A stretch of DNA of 12,358 bases from DATDOO01 sp035293245 (GCA_035293245.1 DATDOO010000340.1:1-12358); one strand, 5' to 3'; counted from the stretch's first letter, positions 1-7,024 are shown. Translations and numbers: made by a program. The notes: generated by a model from the sequence alone, not told the origin.

Positions 1-429
1 GGGGAAATGGACAAGCCGCGCTGGAACGACGTGGCGGCCAGCGGCAAGACGGTGAACACGTCGGTCTACAAGCCCAACTACTTTCTGATGAACGGCATGG
101 GCGGCTTCGACGCCATGATGGACATGAACACCATGCTGCACGGTTCCGTGGGCCAGACCGCCCTGGTGCGCATCGTCAACGCCGGCCAGTTCGCCCACGC
201 CCTGCACTTCCACGCCAACCACTTCCGGATCATCGCCCTGAACGGCGTGCGCCAGGCGGAACCCTTCCAGGAGCGCGACACCCTCAGCGTGCCGCCCTTC
301 TCCACCGCCGACGTGCTGTACACCCTGGACAAGCCCGGCGACTACCCCATGCACAGCCACACCGCCCAGATGGAAACCGCCAACGGCGTTTACCTGAACG
401 GCGCTGCCACCATGATTATGGCCCAGTAA
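1..429 (+). CDS. Multicopper-oxidase-like protein, C-terminal part (5' end outside window)
   Basis: The reading frame is open from base 1 and ends with TAA at 427-429, so only the last ~142 residues are visible. The ATG at position 7 is internal and not a convincing start. The visible part is a cupredoxin domain: a HALHFHANHF segment matches the H-x-x-H-x-H part of the last multicopper oxidase domain, which supplies one type 1 and two trinuclear-centre ligands. The final motif is MHSHTAQMETANG, where blue oxidases normally have HCHxxxHxxxG(M/L). The type 1 copper Cys is therefore Ser and the following His is absent, so a normal type 1 site cannot form in this domain. The N-terminal portion is rich in Met (NGMGGFDAMMDMNTM). 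It lies 21 bases upstream of a second oxidase-like gene on the same strand, probably in one operon. Likely periplasmic, but the N-terminus is not visible. Family sure; substrate unknown. Confidence 0.8.
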   Translation, partial: GEMDKPRWNDVAASGKTVNTSVYKPNYFLMNGMGGFDAMMDMNTMLHGSVGQTALVRIVNAGQFAHALHFHANHFRIIALNGVRQAEPFQERDTLSVPPFSTADVLYTLDKPGDYPMHSHTAQMETANGVYLNGAATMIMAQ

Positions 430-450
430 AACTCGACGAAACCTCAAGAC

Positions 451-1467
451 ATGAAACCCGCACACCAGAACACCTGGCGCCTCGCCCTGCTCGGCGCGGC
501 CTTCCTGGCCATTACACCGGCGCATTCCGCCACCATCAACAAGACCTTCTGCGTCAGCTCCGCCAGCAAGACGCTCAGCGGCCAGTCCGTGGCCTTCTGG
601 GGCTACGGCGATTGTGGCGGCGGAGGTGGCGGCATGATGGGCGGCGGCGGCATGGGCAGCGCCACGGTGCCCGGCCCGCTGATCGAAATAGGCACCGGCG
701 ACACCCTGAACCTGACCCTCAACGTCGGGATGATGACGCCGCAGGAAGCCTCGCCTTACAACGGCCACACCATCCACCTGCACGGCGCGGACGTCATCAC
801 CAGCGAGGACGGCACGCCGGAAACCAACGGCAACAAGGTCAACGGCGACACATACACCTGGTCGCCAGCGGCCAGGGAGGCGGGCAGCTATCCCTACCAC
901 TGCCACGTGCACACCGTGAAGCACCTGGAAATGGGCATGTACGGCGCCGTCGTCGTGCGCCCCCGCGACGCCTCCGGCAACTTCATGAAGCGCATCACCG
1001 CCAACGCGGCCACCGCTTACGATTACGAACAGGTGTACGTGCTGAGCACCGTGGACCCGGCCTACCACACCGCCACCATGGACTCGACGGTATTCGCCGA
1101 CTACAACGCCAAGTACTTCCTCATCGGCGGCAAGGAAGGCAAGACCACCTCCAGCCCGACCACGACCCTGGCCGCCGCCAAGAACAAGAAAGTGGCCTTC
1201 CGCCTGATCGGCATGCATTCGGTCAACGGAACTTTCTGCATCAAGGACGGAGCCGGCAACCTCAAGCCGTTCACAGTCCACGCGGAGGACGGCCGCGCCC
1301 TGCCCGCGCCGCGCACCGTCACCAGCCTGGACGTCTCGCCCGGCCAGCGCGCCGACCTGATCGTCACGCTGCCCTCAACTTCCGGCGCCTGGTATCCGCA
1401 AGTGGCATACAAGAATCTGCGCGACGGCGGGCCCTTGGGGACGGCGTACGGCAAGCTTACGTTCTGA
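451..1467 (+). CDS. Two-domain multicopper-oxidase-like protein, exported
   Basis: A 338-residue protein with a signal peptide (about residues 1-27, cleavage near AHS/A). Domain 1 (about 28-172) is a cupredoxin with HTIHLHG at 106-112 and YHCHVHTVKHLEMGM at 149-163. Cys151, His158 and Met163 fit a C-x6-H-x4-M type 1 copper loop, with His106 a probable fourth ligand. His109, His111, His150 and His152 fit trinuclear-cluster ligands. Domain 2 (about 185-338) has the fold-like pattern of the plastocyanin-like middle domain (RADLIVTLP, then YPQVAYKNLRDGG) but no recognisable copper ligand cluster. There is no third domain. A Gly/Met-rich segment (residues 56-69) follows the N-terminal strands. The type 1 site is thus in the first domain, as in some two-domain oxidases, but the second half of a trinuclear site is missing, so activity may need oligomerisation or the upstream partner. 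The Shine-Dalgarno is weak, which suggests translation coupled to the preceding gene. Confidence 0.85.
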   Translation: MKPAHQNTWRLALLGAAFLAITPAHSATINKTFCVSSASKTLSGQSVAFWGYGDCGGGGGGMMGGGGMGSATVPGPLIEIGTGDTLNLTLNVGMMTPQEASPYNGHTIHLHGADVITSEDGTPETNGNKVNGDTYTWSPAAREAGSYPYHCHVHTVKHLEMGMYGAVVVRPRDASGNFMKRITANAATAYDYEQVYVLSTVDPAYHTATMDSTVFADYNAKYFLIGGKEGKTTSSPTTTLAAAKNKKVAFRLIGMHSVNGTFCIKDGAGNLKPFTVHAEDGRALPAPRTVTSLDVSPGQRADLIVTLPSTSGAWYPQVAYKNLRDGGPLGTAYGKLTF

Positions 1468-1474
1468 ACGGAGC

Positions 1475-1490
1475 GCGGCAAGTTTGCCGC
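1475..1490. terminator. Stem-loop between convergent genes
   Basis: GCGGCAA (1475-1481) and TTGCCGC (1484-1490) are perfect inverted repeats separated by GT. In practice this is a 6-bp stem with a 4-base loop. It fills the 24-base gap between the stop codons of the oxidase gene (+) and the glycoamylase-like gene (-), so it could end transcription from both sides. No U-tract follows on either strand, so an intrinsic terminator is not proven. Confidence 0.4.
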
Positions 1491-1491
1491 C

Positions 1492-2994
1492 TCAATCGAA
1501 AAAATTCTCCACCCCGATCAGCGGCAGCGCCTTCTGCATGATGGGGTCGCCGGCAAAGCGGCGCTGCACGGCGTGATCCTTCAGATGATTGGCCAGGGCG
1601 ATCAGGATCATGCTCTGGTTGAGCACCAGGTATTTGCGCGCCACCGCGCCGCTGATGGGATTCACGGCGTCGTACAGGCCGTACTCGCCATAGAGGGGGT
1701 AACGGCGCGCCAGTTCCAGGAGGTTGGCGGCGGCTTCCTGGGGGGTGGCCAACAGTCCCAGCGCCGCCGCGTGGGGCGTGACCACGCCGGGGAGATAGCC
1801 TTTGGCCCCCAGGATGGGCACGCCGTATTCGGCATAGCGGACGCTGCCCGGCGTGGCGCTGGGCGACATGCCCCACACCGGATAACCCAGTTCCTCCGTT
1901 GCATAACGCCGCTGCACCGTGGCATGGGCCTGGTCGTTCGCCCCCAGGCTTTGGGGTGCGTGCGCCTGTTCGTCGATCAACAGGGCGGGCATCAGCGCCT
2001 CGAACATGCTGCCGCCCCAGGAAGGCACGAAGTCGATGTCTTTCCAGCGGTAATGGCCACCCGTGACCTTGTAGCCGTTGACGCGCTTGACCCGCCGGCT
2101 CTGCGGCGGCATGGCCTGCCAGCGGTCTCTTTTGGGGAAGGTGCGGATCATGCGGAACCAGTGTTCGGGAGGCGCATCGCCCTTGCCGATGGCGATGAGC
2201 GAACCCAGCCTGGCTTCCGTGTACAGCACGCCGTAGTGGGCGTCGGCGAAGCGCTTTTTGTCCACGTAATAGCCGTGGCGCATCAGCTTCCACTTCTTGT
2301 CGTAGAAGAAGGCGTAGTTGCTGCGGTCGATGAATTTCGAGCAGCGCGGCGCGAGTTCGGGGAAGGCCATGCGCGCCGTCATCAGTCCGGCGGTCAGCCA
2401 GGCGGAATCCACAAAGGAAATGAAGTGGCTGGTGCGCTCCAGCGAGGTGGTGTCGTAGTAGTTGTAGAAAAAGCCCCGGTAGCTTTCCAGCCGGTCGAGC
2501 GTATCCAGCGTGAGGCTCGTCAGGCGCTGGGCTTCGGCGCGGTCGACCAGACCCAGTTCGAACGCCGCCACGACCGCCGCCAGATGCACGCCGACATTGG
2601 TGACGCTGGTGTAATCGCCGATTTGCGCGGCCGCAGCCTCCAGCCCGCCGTCGAAGCCGACGTTATCCAGGGGCAGGCCGTGTCCCGCGTCGCTCAGGTC
2701 CCGGAGGCCGCGCCAGGTATCGCGCGCCAATCGTTCGAGGAATTCCCGCTCCCCTTGCGGCAACTCCTCGCGCGGAACCACCAGGCGCGCCGGCCAGCCG
2801 CTTAGCCGCGCTTTCAGCAAGTGCCGGGCCGCTTCGCGCCCGCCCACGGATTTTTCCCAGGCGTCCTTCTTCGGCGCCATGACCGGCGTCGCGGCTTGCG
2901 CCCCGACCGCCAAGAATGCCAGCAGCGCCAGCGCGCCAAGACAGCACTTTTTCAGCCCCCATTGCTCCGCATTTTTCGGCTTCCCGGCTGTCAT
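1492..2994 (-). CDS. Secreted glycoamylase-like domain protein (PF10091 type, GH144-like)
   Basis: About 500 residues from the ATG at 2994. A clear signal peptide spans 1-34 (KKCCLGALALLAFLAVGAQA). The rest is an all-helical (alpha/alpha)6-barrel-like sequence with hallmarks of the glycoamylase/PF10091 family: FVDSAWLTAGL (~194-204), LYTEARLGSLIAIGKGD (~257-273) followed by HWFR, FVPSWGGSMFEALMP (~322-336), YPVWGMS (~371-377), GLYDAVNP (~439-446) and LNQSMILIALANHL (~458-471). Related domains occur in cyclic beta-1,2-glucan synthases and in GH144 beta-1,2-glucanases, so a periplasmic glucan-processing role is plausible. No substrate can be assigned. A longer reading from GTG at 3051 adds 19 residues. 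The ATG at 2994 was preferred because it places the charged n-region directly before the hydrophobic core; neither start has a strong Shine-Dalgarno. The gene stands alone and is divergent from ccdAB. Confidence 0.82.
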   Translation of the reverse strand: MTAGKPKNAEQWGLKKCCLGALALLAFLAVGAQAATPVMAPKKDAWEKSVGGREAARHLLKARLSGWPARLVVPREELPQGEREFLERLARDTWRGLRDLSDAGHGLPLDNVGFDGGLEAAAAQIGDYTSVTNVGVHLAAVVAAFELGLVDRAEAQRLTSLTLDTLDRLESYRGFFYNYYDTTSLERTSHFISFVDSAWLTAGLMTARMAFPELAPRCSKFIDRSNYAFFYDKKWKLMRHGYYVDKKRFADAHYGVLYTEARLGSLIAIGKGDAPPEHWFRMIRTFPKRDRWQAMPPQSRRVKRVNGYKVTGGHYRWKDIDFVPSWGGSMFEALMPALLIDEQAHAPQSLGANDQAHATVQRRYATEELGYPVWGMSPSATPGSVRYAEYGVPILGAKGYLPGVVTPHAAALGLLATPQEAAANLLELARRYPLYGEYGLYDAVNPISGAVARKYLVLNQSMILIALANHLKDHAVQRRFAGDPIMQKALPLIGVENFFD

Positions 2995-3008
2995 GGACGA
3001 AAATGGTA

Positions 3009-3024
3009 TCAGGAAAGTTCCTGA
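3009..3024. promoter_or_regulatory. 16-bp palindrome upstream of glycoamylase-like gene
   Basis: TCAGGAA-AG-TTCCTGA is a perfect 7+7 inverted repeat with a 2-base spacer. It lies 15 bases upstream of the ATG at 2994 and about 90 bases upstream of ccdA, in the divergent intergenic region. The symmetry fits a dimeric regulator's operator or a small 5'-leader hairpin for the minus-strand gene. If the GTG at 3051 were the true start it would be inside the coding region. Confidence 0.35.
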
Positions 3025-3110
3025 GTTCCCGCCCAGCGGCATTGGCAACACAAATCATGTTGGCCTATGATGCGCATGAAATATTCACAGTCTGGGACCG
3101 GGATATAACC

Positions 3111-3350
3111 ATGCCTCCACCAGCCGCCGCAGCCAAAAAAGCCACCAACATCACCCTTTCCGTCGATGTCCTGAACGAAGCTAAGTCTCTGGGCATCAAC
3201 ATCTCCCAGGCTTGCGACCAGTATTTGCGCGAACTGGTGCGGCGCGAGCGCGAGCGCCGCTGGCGGGAAGACAACGCCGAGTTCATCGCTGCATACAATC
3301 GTAGGGTGGAAACGGAAGGCTTGCCGCTGGAACAATGGCGGATGTTTTGA
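3111..3350 (+). CDS. ccdA: CcdA-type antitoxin
   Basis: A 79-residue protein. The N-terminal half (KKATNITLSVDVLNEAKSLGI, about 9-29) is the strand-helix pattern of a ribbon-helix-helix DNA-binding domain. The C-terminal half is a charged helix ending in EFIAAYNRRVETEGLPLEQW, matching the CcdB-binding tail of the CcdA family. CcdA normally neutralises CcdB and represses the operon together with it. The frame is open upstream, but ATG 3111 is the right start because it gives the normal family length and puts the DNA-binding domain at the N-terminus. The stop at 3348-3350 is one base before the start of ccdB, the usual tight antitoxin-toxin coupling. Regulation is probably autorepression at the upstream intergenic region, where ATGCGCAT (3070-3077) is a small palindrome. 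Confidence 0.93.
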   Translation: MPPPAAAAKKATNITLSVDVLNEAKSLGINISQACDQYLRELVRRERERRWREDNAEFIAAYNRRVETEGLPLEQWRMF

Positions 3351-3351
3351 A

Positions 3352-3669
3352 ATGGCGCGCTTCGATGTCTACCGGAACACGGGGCCGCACGCAGCCGAAA
3401 CGCCCTATTTGCTGGACGTGCAAAGCGATCTGCTCGACGGACTTGCGACCCGCGTGGTGATTCCCTTGCGCCGGCGGCACGATGCGCCCGCGTCGAAGAC
3501 TCCTGAAAACCTGTCCCCCGCCCTGGATATCCTCGGCGAAAAGTGCACGCTGGAAACGCCCAAACTGGCGGCGGTGCCCCTGCGTATACTTAAGAACCCG
3601 GTGGCGTCGCTGCGTGAAAGCCAGAACACCGTCACCGCCGCGCTGGATTTCCTGTTTCACGGCTTCTGA
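3352..3669 (+). CDS. ccdB: CcdB-type toxin (DNA gyrase poison)
   Basis: A 105-residue protein close to the family's usual ~101-105. Diagnostic segments are MARFDVY at the start, PYLLDVQSDLLDGLATRVVIPL (about 18-39), and a C-terminal helix ending ALDFLFHGF. F-plasmid CcdB binds the GyrA dimerisation domain and traps the cleaved complex, using its last residues Trp99-Gly100-Ile101. Here the end is His-Gly-Phe: the Gly is kept and the Trp is His. Chromosomal relatives such as the Vibrio fischeri protein also lack the Trp, so this alone does not mean inactivity. Neither frame of the module is broken. It starts one base after the ccdA stop. No transposase or integrase is adjacent. Confidence 0.93.
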   Translation: MARFDVYRNTGPHAAETPYLLDVQSDLLDGLATRVVIPLRRRHDAPASKTPENLSPALDILGEKCTLETPKLAAVPLRILKNPVASLRESQNTVTAALDFLFHGF

Positions 3670-3713
3670 AGTGCCGGAGCCCGGGAAACGGGAAAAAAAG
3701 ATTTTCCATCCCC

Positions 3714-3718
3714 AAGGA
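3714..3718 (+). promoter_or_regulatory. Ribosome binding site setting the Pat start
   Basis: AAGGA lies six bases before the ATG at 3725. The open frame runs upstream to about 3482 through ccdB in another frame. This Shine-Dalgarno, plus the family N-terminus MTAHYLEPLFAPRSVAVFGAS, fixes the start at 3725. Confidence 0.75.
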
Positions 3719-3724
3719 CACCCC

Positions 3725-6406
3725 ATGACCGCCCACTACCTCGAACCCCTGTTCGCCCCGCGCTCGGTCGCCGTGTTCGGCGCCAGCGAGCGGCCCGACT
3801 CGGTCGGTGCGCGCGTGTTCCAGAACCTCCTCGAAGGCGGGTTCACCGGCAGCGTGCATCCCATCAATCCCAAGCACGAGGTGCTGCGCGGCCAGCCCTG
3901 CTATGCCAGTCTGCAGGCGATCGGCCAGCGCGTCGATCTGGCCGTCATCGCCACTCCCGCCGCCACGGTGCCGGGAATTTTGCGGGAATGCGGCCAGCAC
4001 GACGTGCCGGCGGCCATCGTCCTCTCCGCCGGTTTCGGCGAACAGGGCGAAGCGGGCAAGGCGCTGGAAGCGGAACTGCTCGCCGCCGCGCGCGAGGGCG
4101 GCATGCGGCTGCTGGGCCCCAACTGCCTGGGCCTCATGCGCCCCCAATTGGGCCTGAACGCCACCTTCAGCCACAACGTGGCCCAGCCCGGCTCCCTGGC
4201 GCTGATCTCCCAGTCCGGCGCGCTGTGCACGGCGATTCTGGACTGGGCGGACGGGCGCGGCATCGGCTTCTCGGCGATGATTTCCGTCGGCGACGCCGCC
4301 GACGTGGGTTTCGGCGACCTGCTCGACTACCTGGCCCTCGATCCGCAAACCCAGGGCATTCTCATGTATGTGGAGGGCGTGCGCGATGCGCGCCGTTTCA
4401 TGAGCGGCCTGCGCGCCGCCGCGCGCATGAAGCCGGTGGTGGTGCTGAAAGCCGGACGGCAGGCGGAAGGCTCGCGCGCCGCCATGTCGCACACCGGCGC
4501 CCTGGTGGGCGCGGACGACGTGTTCGATGCCGCCCTGAAGCGCGCCGGCGCGGTGCGCGCCGACACCATCGAACAACTGTTCGCCGCCGCCCAGTTGCTT
4601 TCCGCCCGGCCGCGCATTTCCGGCAACCGCCTGGCCATCGTCACCAACGCCGGCGGCCCCGGCGTCATGGCCACCGATTGCGCGGTGGAGCGCGGCATCC
4701 GCCTCGCCCAGCTCGAAGAGGCCACCCTCGTCAAGCTCGACGGCGTGCTCTCCAGCCACTGGCCGCGCGCCAACCCGGTGGACATCCTGGGCGACGCCAC
4801 GCCGGAACGCTACGCCGACGCCGTGTCCGCCTGTCTGGCCGACGCCAACGTGGACGGCGTGCTGGTCATGCTCACGCCACAAGCCATGACCGCCCCCACC
4901 GAAGCCGCGCGCCGGGTGATCGAAGCCTCCCAAGGCAGCGACAAACCCATCCTGGCCTGCTGGATGGGCGAGACCCAGGTGCGCGAAGGCCGCGAGCTGC
5001 TCAACCGCAATCAAATCCCCGCTTTCGACAACCCGGAGACCTCCCTGCAGGCTTTCGGCTATCTCAACGCCTACCGGGAAAACCAGCACCTGCTGCTGCA
5101 GGCGCCGGGCGCGCTCGGCGACTTGCCGCCGCCCGACGTGGAAGGCGCGCGCCTCATCGTCGAAAGCGCCCTGGCGGAACGGCGCACCCTGCTGACGGCG
5201 CTAGAGGTACGGGCGCTGCTCAGCGCTTTCCAGTTGCCCAACCAGCCGGCGGTGATGGCACGCTCGCCCAACGAGGCCCTTTCCGCCGCGGAAATTCTCG
5301 GCTTTCCGGTGGCCATGAAAATCGTCTCCCCGGAGATCAGCCACAAATCCGACGCCGGCGGCGTCCGTCTCAACATCCGCAGCGCCCAGGCGGTGCGCGG
5401 CGCCTACAACGACCTGGTGGAGGAAGTCCGCCAGCGCCGCCCCGACGCGAAAATCGACGGCGTGAGCGTGGAAAAGATGTATTCCGGCAAACACGGGCGG
5501 GAACTGGTGGTGGGCGTCATCGCCGATCCGGTGTTCGGCCCGGTCATCAACTTCGGCGCGGGCGGCATCGCGGTGGAAATCCTCCGCGACCGCGCCGTAG
5601 CCCTGCCGCCGCTCAACGCCCAACTCGCCGAAGCCATGATCCGCCGCACCCGCGTCGCCAAAATGCTGGATGCCTTCCGCAACCAGCCGCCCATCCAGCG
5701 CGAAGCGCTGGTGCGCGTTTTGTTGCGGGTGTCGGAAATGGTCTGCGAACTGCCGGAAATCCAGGAAATGGACCTGAATCCGCTGGTCGCCGACGAAACC
5801 GGCGCCTACGTCCTCGACGCCCGCGTCGCCCTCAACTACCGGCCGCCGGGCGCGCAACGCCGTTACGACCATGTTGCGGTGCACCCCTACCCGGCCCATC
5901 TGATCCAGAGCTGGCAACTGGCGGACGGCACGGAGATCACCATCCGCCCCATCCGCCCGGAGGACGCGGACCTGGAAAGGGAATTCGTGCGGCATCTGTC
6001 GCCGGAAGCCAAGTACCTGCGCTTCCGCCAGTCCCTGCAGGAACTGACCGACGAAATGGTCGTGCGCTTTACCCAGCTCGACTACCACCGGGAACTCGCC
6101 TTGCTGGCCACCGTCCAGCAGGACGGCAGGGAACTGGAACTGGGGGTGACGCGCTACATCGTCAACCCGGACGGGGAAAGCGCGGAATTCGCGCTGGTGG
6201 TGGACGACGCCTGGCAAAACAAGGGGATCGGCTCGCGGCTCCTGTCCTCCCTGATCGAGGCGGCGCGTGAACGGGGGGTCAAGACGCTGGTCGGCGGCAT
6301 CCTGGCGCATAACAGCCGCATGCTCGACCTGGCGAAGAGCATCGGCTTTGTGTGCCAGCCGACGCCGGACGACGTCGGCGTCGTCACGGTGACGAAGAGT
6401 CTCTGA
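3725..6406 (+). CDS. pat: Pat-type fusion: ADP-forming acyl-CoA synthetase + GNAT acetyltransferase
   Basis: An 893-residue protein, close to the ~886 of E. coli PatZ/YfiQ. Domains in order: CoA-binding Rossmann-like domain (about 5-135, SVAVFGAS at 14-21); succinyl-CoA-ligase-like domains (about 150-460) with the GPNCLG segment at 131-136 and a SHTGALVG loop at 255-262; ATP-grasp domain (about 480-705, FPVAMKIVSPEISHKSDAGGV); and a C-terminal GNAT domain (about 735-890) with the acetyl-CoA-binding motif QNKGIGSRLL at 831-840 and acidic residues near Glu821. In Salmonella and E. coli this family acetylates lysines on acetyl-CoA synthetase and other targets, with CoA and acetyl-CoA sensed by the N-terminal region. 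His256 sits where NDP-forming synthetases carry their phosphohistidine, so synthetase activity cannot be excluded. Cytoplasmic. The gene lies 55 bases after ccdB and may be read partly through that operon; no own promoter was recognised. Confidence 0.93.
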   Translation: MTAHYLEPLFAPRSVAVFGASERPDSVGARVFQNLLEGGFTGSVHPINPKHEVLRGQPCYASLQAIGQRVDLAVIATPAATVPGILRECGQHDVPAAIVLSAGFGEQGEAGKALEAELLAAAREGGMRLLGPNCLGLMRPQLGLNATFSHNVAQPGSLALISQSGALCTAILDWADGRGIGFSAMISVGDAADVGFGDLLDYLALDPQTQGILMYVEGVRDARRFMSGLRAAARMKPVVVLKAGRQAEGSRAAMSHTGALVGADDVFDAALKRAGAVRADTIEQLFAAAQLLSARPRISGNRLAIVTNAGGPGVMATDCAVERGIRLAQLEEATLVKLDGVLSSHWPRANPVDILGDATPERYADAVSACLADANVDGVLVMLTPQAMTAPTEAARRVIEASQGSDKPILACWMGETQVREGRELLNRNQIPAFDNPETSLQAFGYLNAYRENQHLLLQAPGALGDLPPPDVEGARLIVESALAERRTLLTALEVRALLSAFQLPNQPAVMARSPNEALSAAEILGFPVAMKIVSPEISHKSDAGGVRLNIRSAQAVRGAYNDLVEEVRQRRPDAKIDGVSVEKMYSGKHGRELVVGVIADPVFGPVINFGAGGIAVEILRDRAVALPPLNAQLAEAMIRRTRVAKMLDAFRNQPPIQREALVRVLLRVSEMVCELPEIQEMDLNPLVADETGAYVLDARVALNYRPPGAQRRYDHVAVHPYPAHLIQSWQLADGTEITIRPIRPEDADLEREFVRHLSPEAKYLRFRQSLQELTDEMVVRFTQLDYHRELALLATVQQDGRELELGVTRYIVNPDGESAEFALVVDDAWQNKGIGSRLLSSLIEAARERGVKTLVGGILAHNSRMLDLAKSIGFVCQPTPDDVGVVTVTKSL

Positions 6407-6412
6407 ATTCCG

Positions 6413-6435
6413 GCCCTCTCCCCGAGGGAGAGGGC
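6413..6435. terminator. GC-rich stem-loop after the Pat gene
   Basis: GCCCTCTCCC (6413-6422), loop CGA, GGGAGAGGGC (6426-6435) make a perfect 10-bp stem starting seven bases after the Pat stop codon. There is no T-run downstream, so it may work as an RNA-stabilising or Rho-assisted end rather than a classic intrinsic terminator. Similar CCCTCTCCC/GGGAGAGGG elements are dispersed repeats in many proteobacterial genomes. Confidence 0.5.
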
Positions 6436-6465
6436 GAGCAAGGTTGCCGCGACCCACATTAAAGC

Positions 6466-6495
6466 CCGCATTCCCGCGCGGCGCTGGGAATGCGG
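6466..6495 (-). terminator. Stem-loop terminator candidate for the minus-strand gene
   Basis: CCGCATTCCC (6466-6475) and GGGAATGCGG (6486-6495) form a perfect 10-bp stem with a 10-base loop. Read on the minus strand, it begins 23 bases after the stop codon of the helical-bundle gene and is followed by GCTTTAAT, a short T-containing tail. This fits a weak intrinsic terminator between two convergent genes. Confidence 0.5.
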
Positions 6496-6518
6496 CTACG
6501 GCGCCCTGGAGACGGGAA

Positions 6519-6977
6519 TCACATCTCCCGCAACTGATTCACGCTCTGCACCAGGTTCAGTTTCTGCTGGTTTTCCTGATCGACCAGACTGAGGAACACC
6601 TGCTTCACTTCGGCCTGATTCGCTTCGCGGGCCACCTCACGGTACAAATCGATCAGGGCGTCGTCGAACTCCATCCCCATGCGGACGATGTCGTCCACGC
6701 TTGCGCCCTTGAGCACCATGCAACGCCCCAGCAAGCTGTCCATCTGCGTTTGCGGAACGTGGCTCAGCCAGGCGTCGAGAATCTTCGGCTGGGCATCCGC
6801 GGAAAAGCGCGCCAGGTTTTCTTCCAGATTCTTCTCGTGGCGGCCGAGGTGGTTCAGGAGCATGCGGATCCGTTCCTGGTCGGACTTCTCTTCCAGGTGG
6901 GCATAGCACTCCCCGATCGATGCGTGCATTTTCTTGCCGAAATCCAGAATGTCTTTGACTTGCTGACAACAGCTCAT
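6519..6977 (-). CDS. Small four-helix, possibly ferritin-like protein of unknown function
   Basis: A 152-residue protein with no signal peptide or membrane segment; almost all of it looks helical. Probable helices: about 3-32, 34-59, 95-119 and 121-150. The amphipathic pattern and the spread of Glu/His (Glu23, His47, Glu48, Glu52, Glu53, Glu114, Glu118, Glu135) resemble rubrerythrin/ferritin-like bundles. However, the fourth helix has Glu135-N-Q-Q-Lys139 where a diiron protein would have E-x-x-H, and no clean E-x-x-H is present, so metal binding is uncertain. An N-terminal SCC pair (2-4) and Cys24 could be redox or metal sites. Start ATG 6977 was chosen because AAGAGGT (6985-6991 on the minus strand) is at ideal spacing. 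In-frame ATGs at 6983 and 7007 lie too close to, or before, that site. I cannot name the family firmly. Confidence 0.75.
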   Translation of the reverse strand: MSCCQQVKDILDFGKKMHASIGECYAHLEEKSDQERIRMLLNHLGRHEKNLEENLARFSADAQPKILDAWLSHVPQTQMDSLLGRCMVLKGASVDDIVRMGMEFDDALIDLYREVAREANQAEVKQVFLSLVDQENQQKLNLVQSVNQLREM

Positions 6978-7024
6978 ATCCATTACCTCTTGAAAACCGA
7001 ATAGCAAAACTGGAAACGGCGGAG

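Noticed and set aside
1573..2805. A 410-codon plus-strand frame opposite the glycoamylase-like gene
   Set aside because: No recognisable motif; the opposite strand has a signal peptide and family motifs over its whole length.
3691..3707. GGAAAA/TTTTCC inverted repeat between ccdB and the Pat gene
   Set aside because: A weak A/T-rich stem directly before the Pat ribosome binding site; not a convincing terminator.
3988..6270. A 760-codon Arg/Pro-rich open frame on the plus strand within the Pat gene
   Set aside because: It is an out-of-frame shadow with low-complexity Arg/Gly/Pro sequence; the Pat frame has full-length family motifs.
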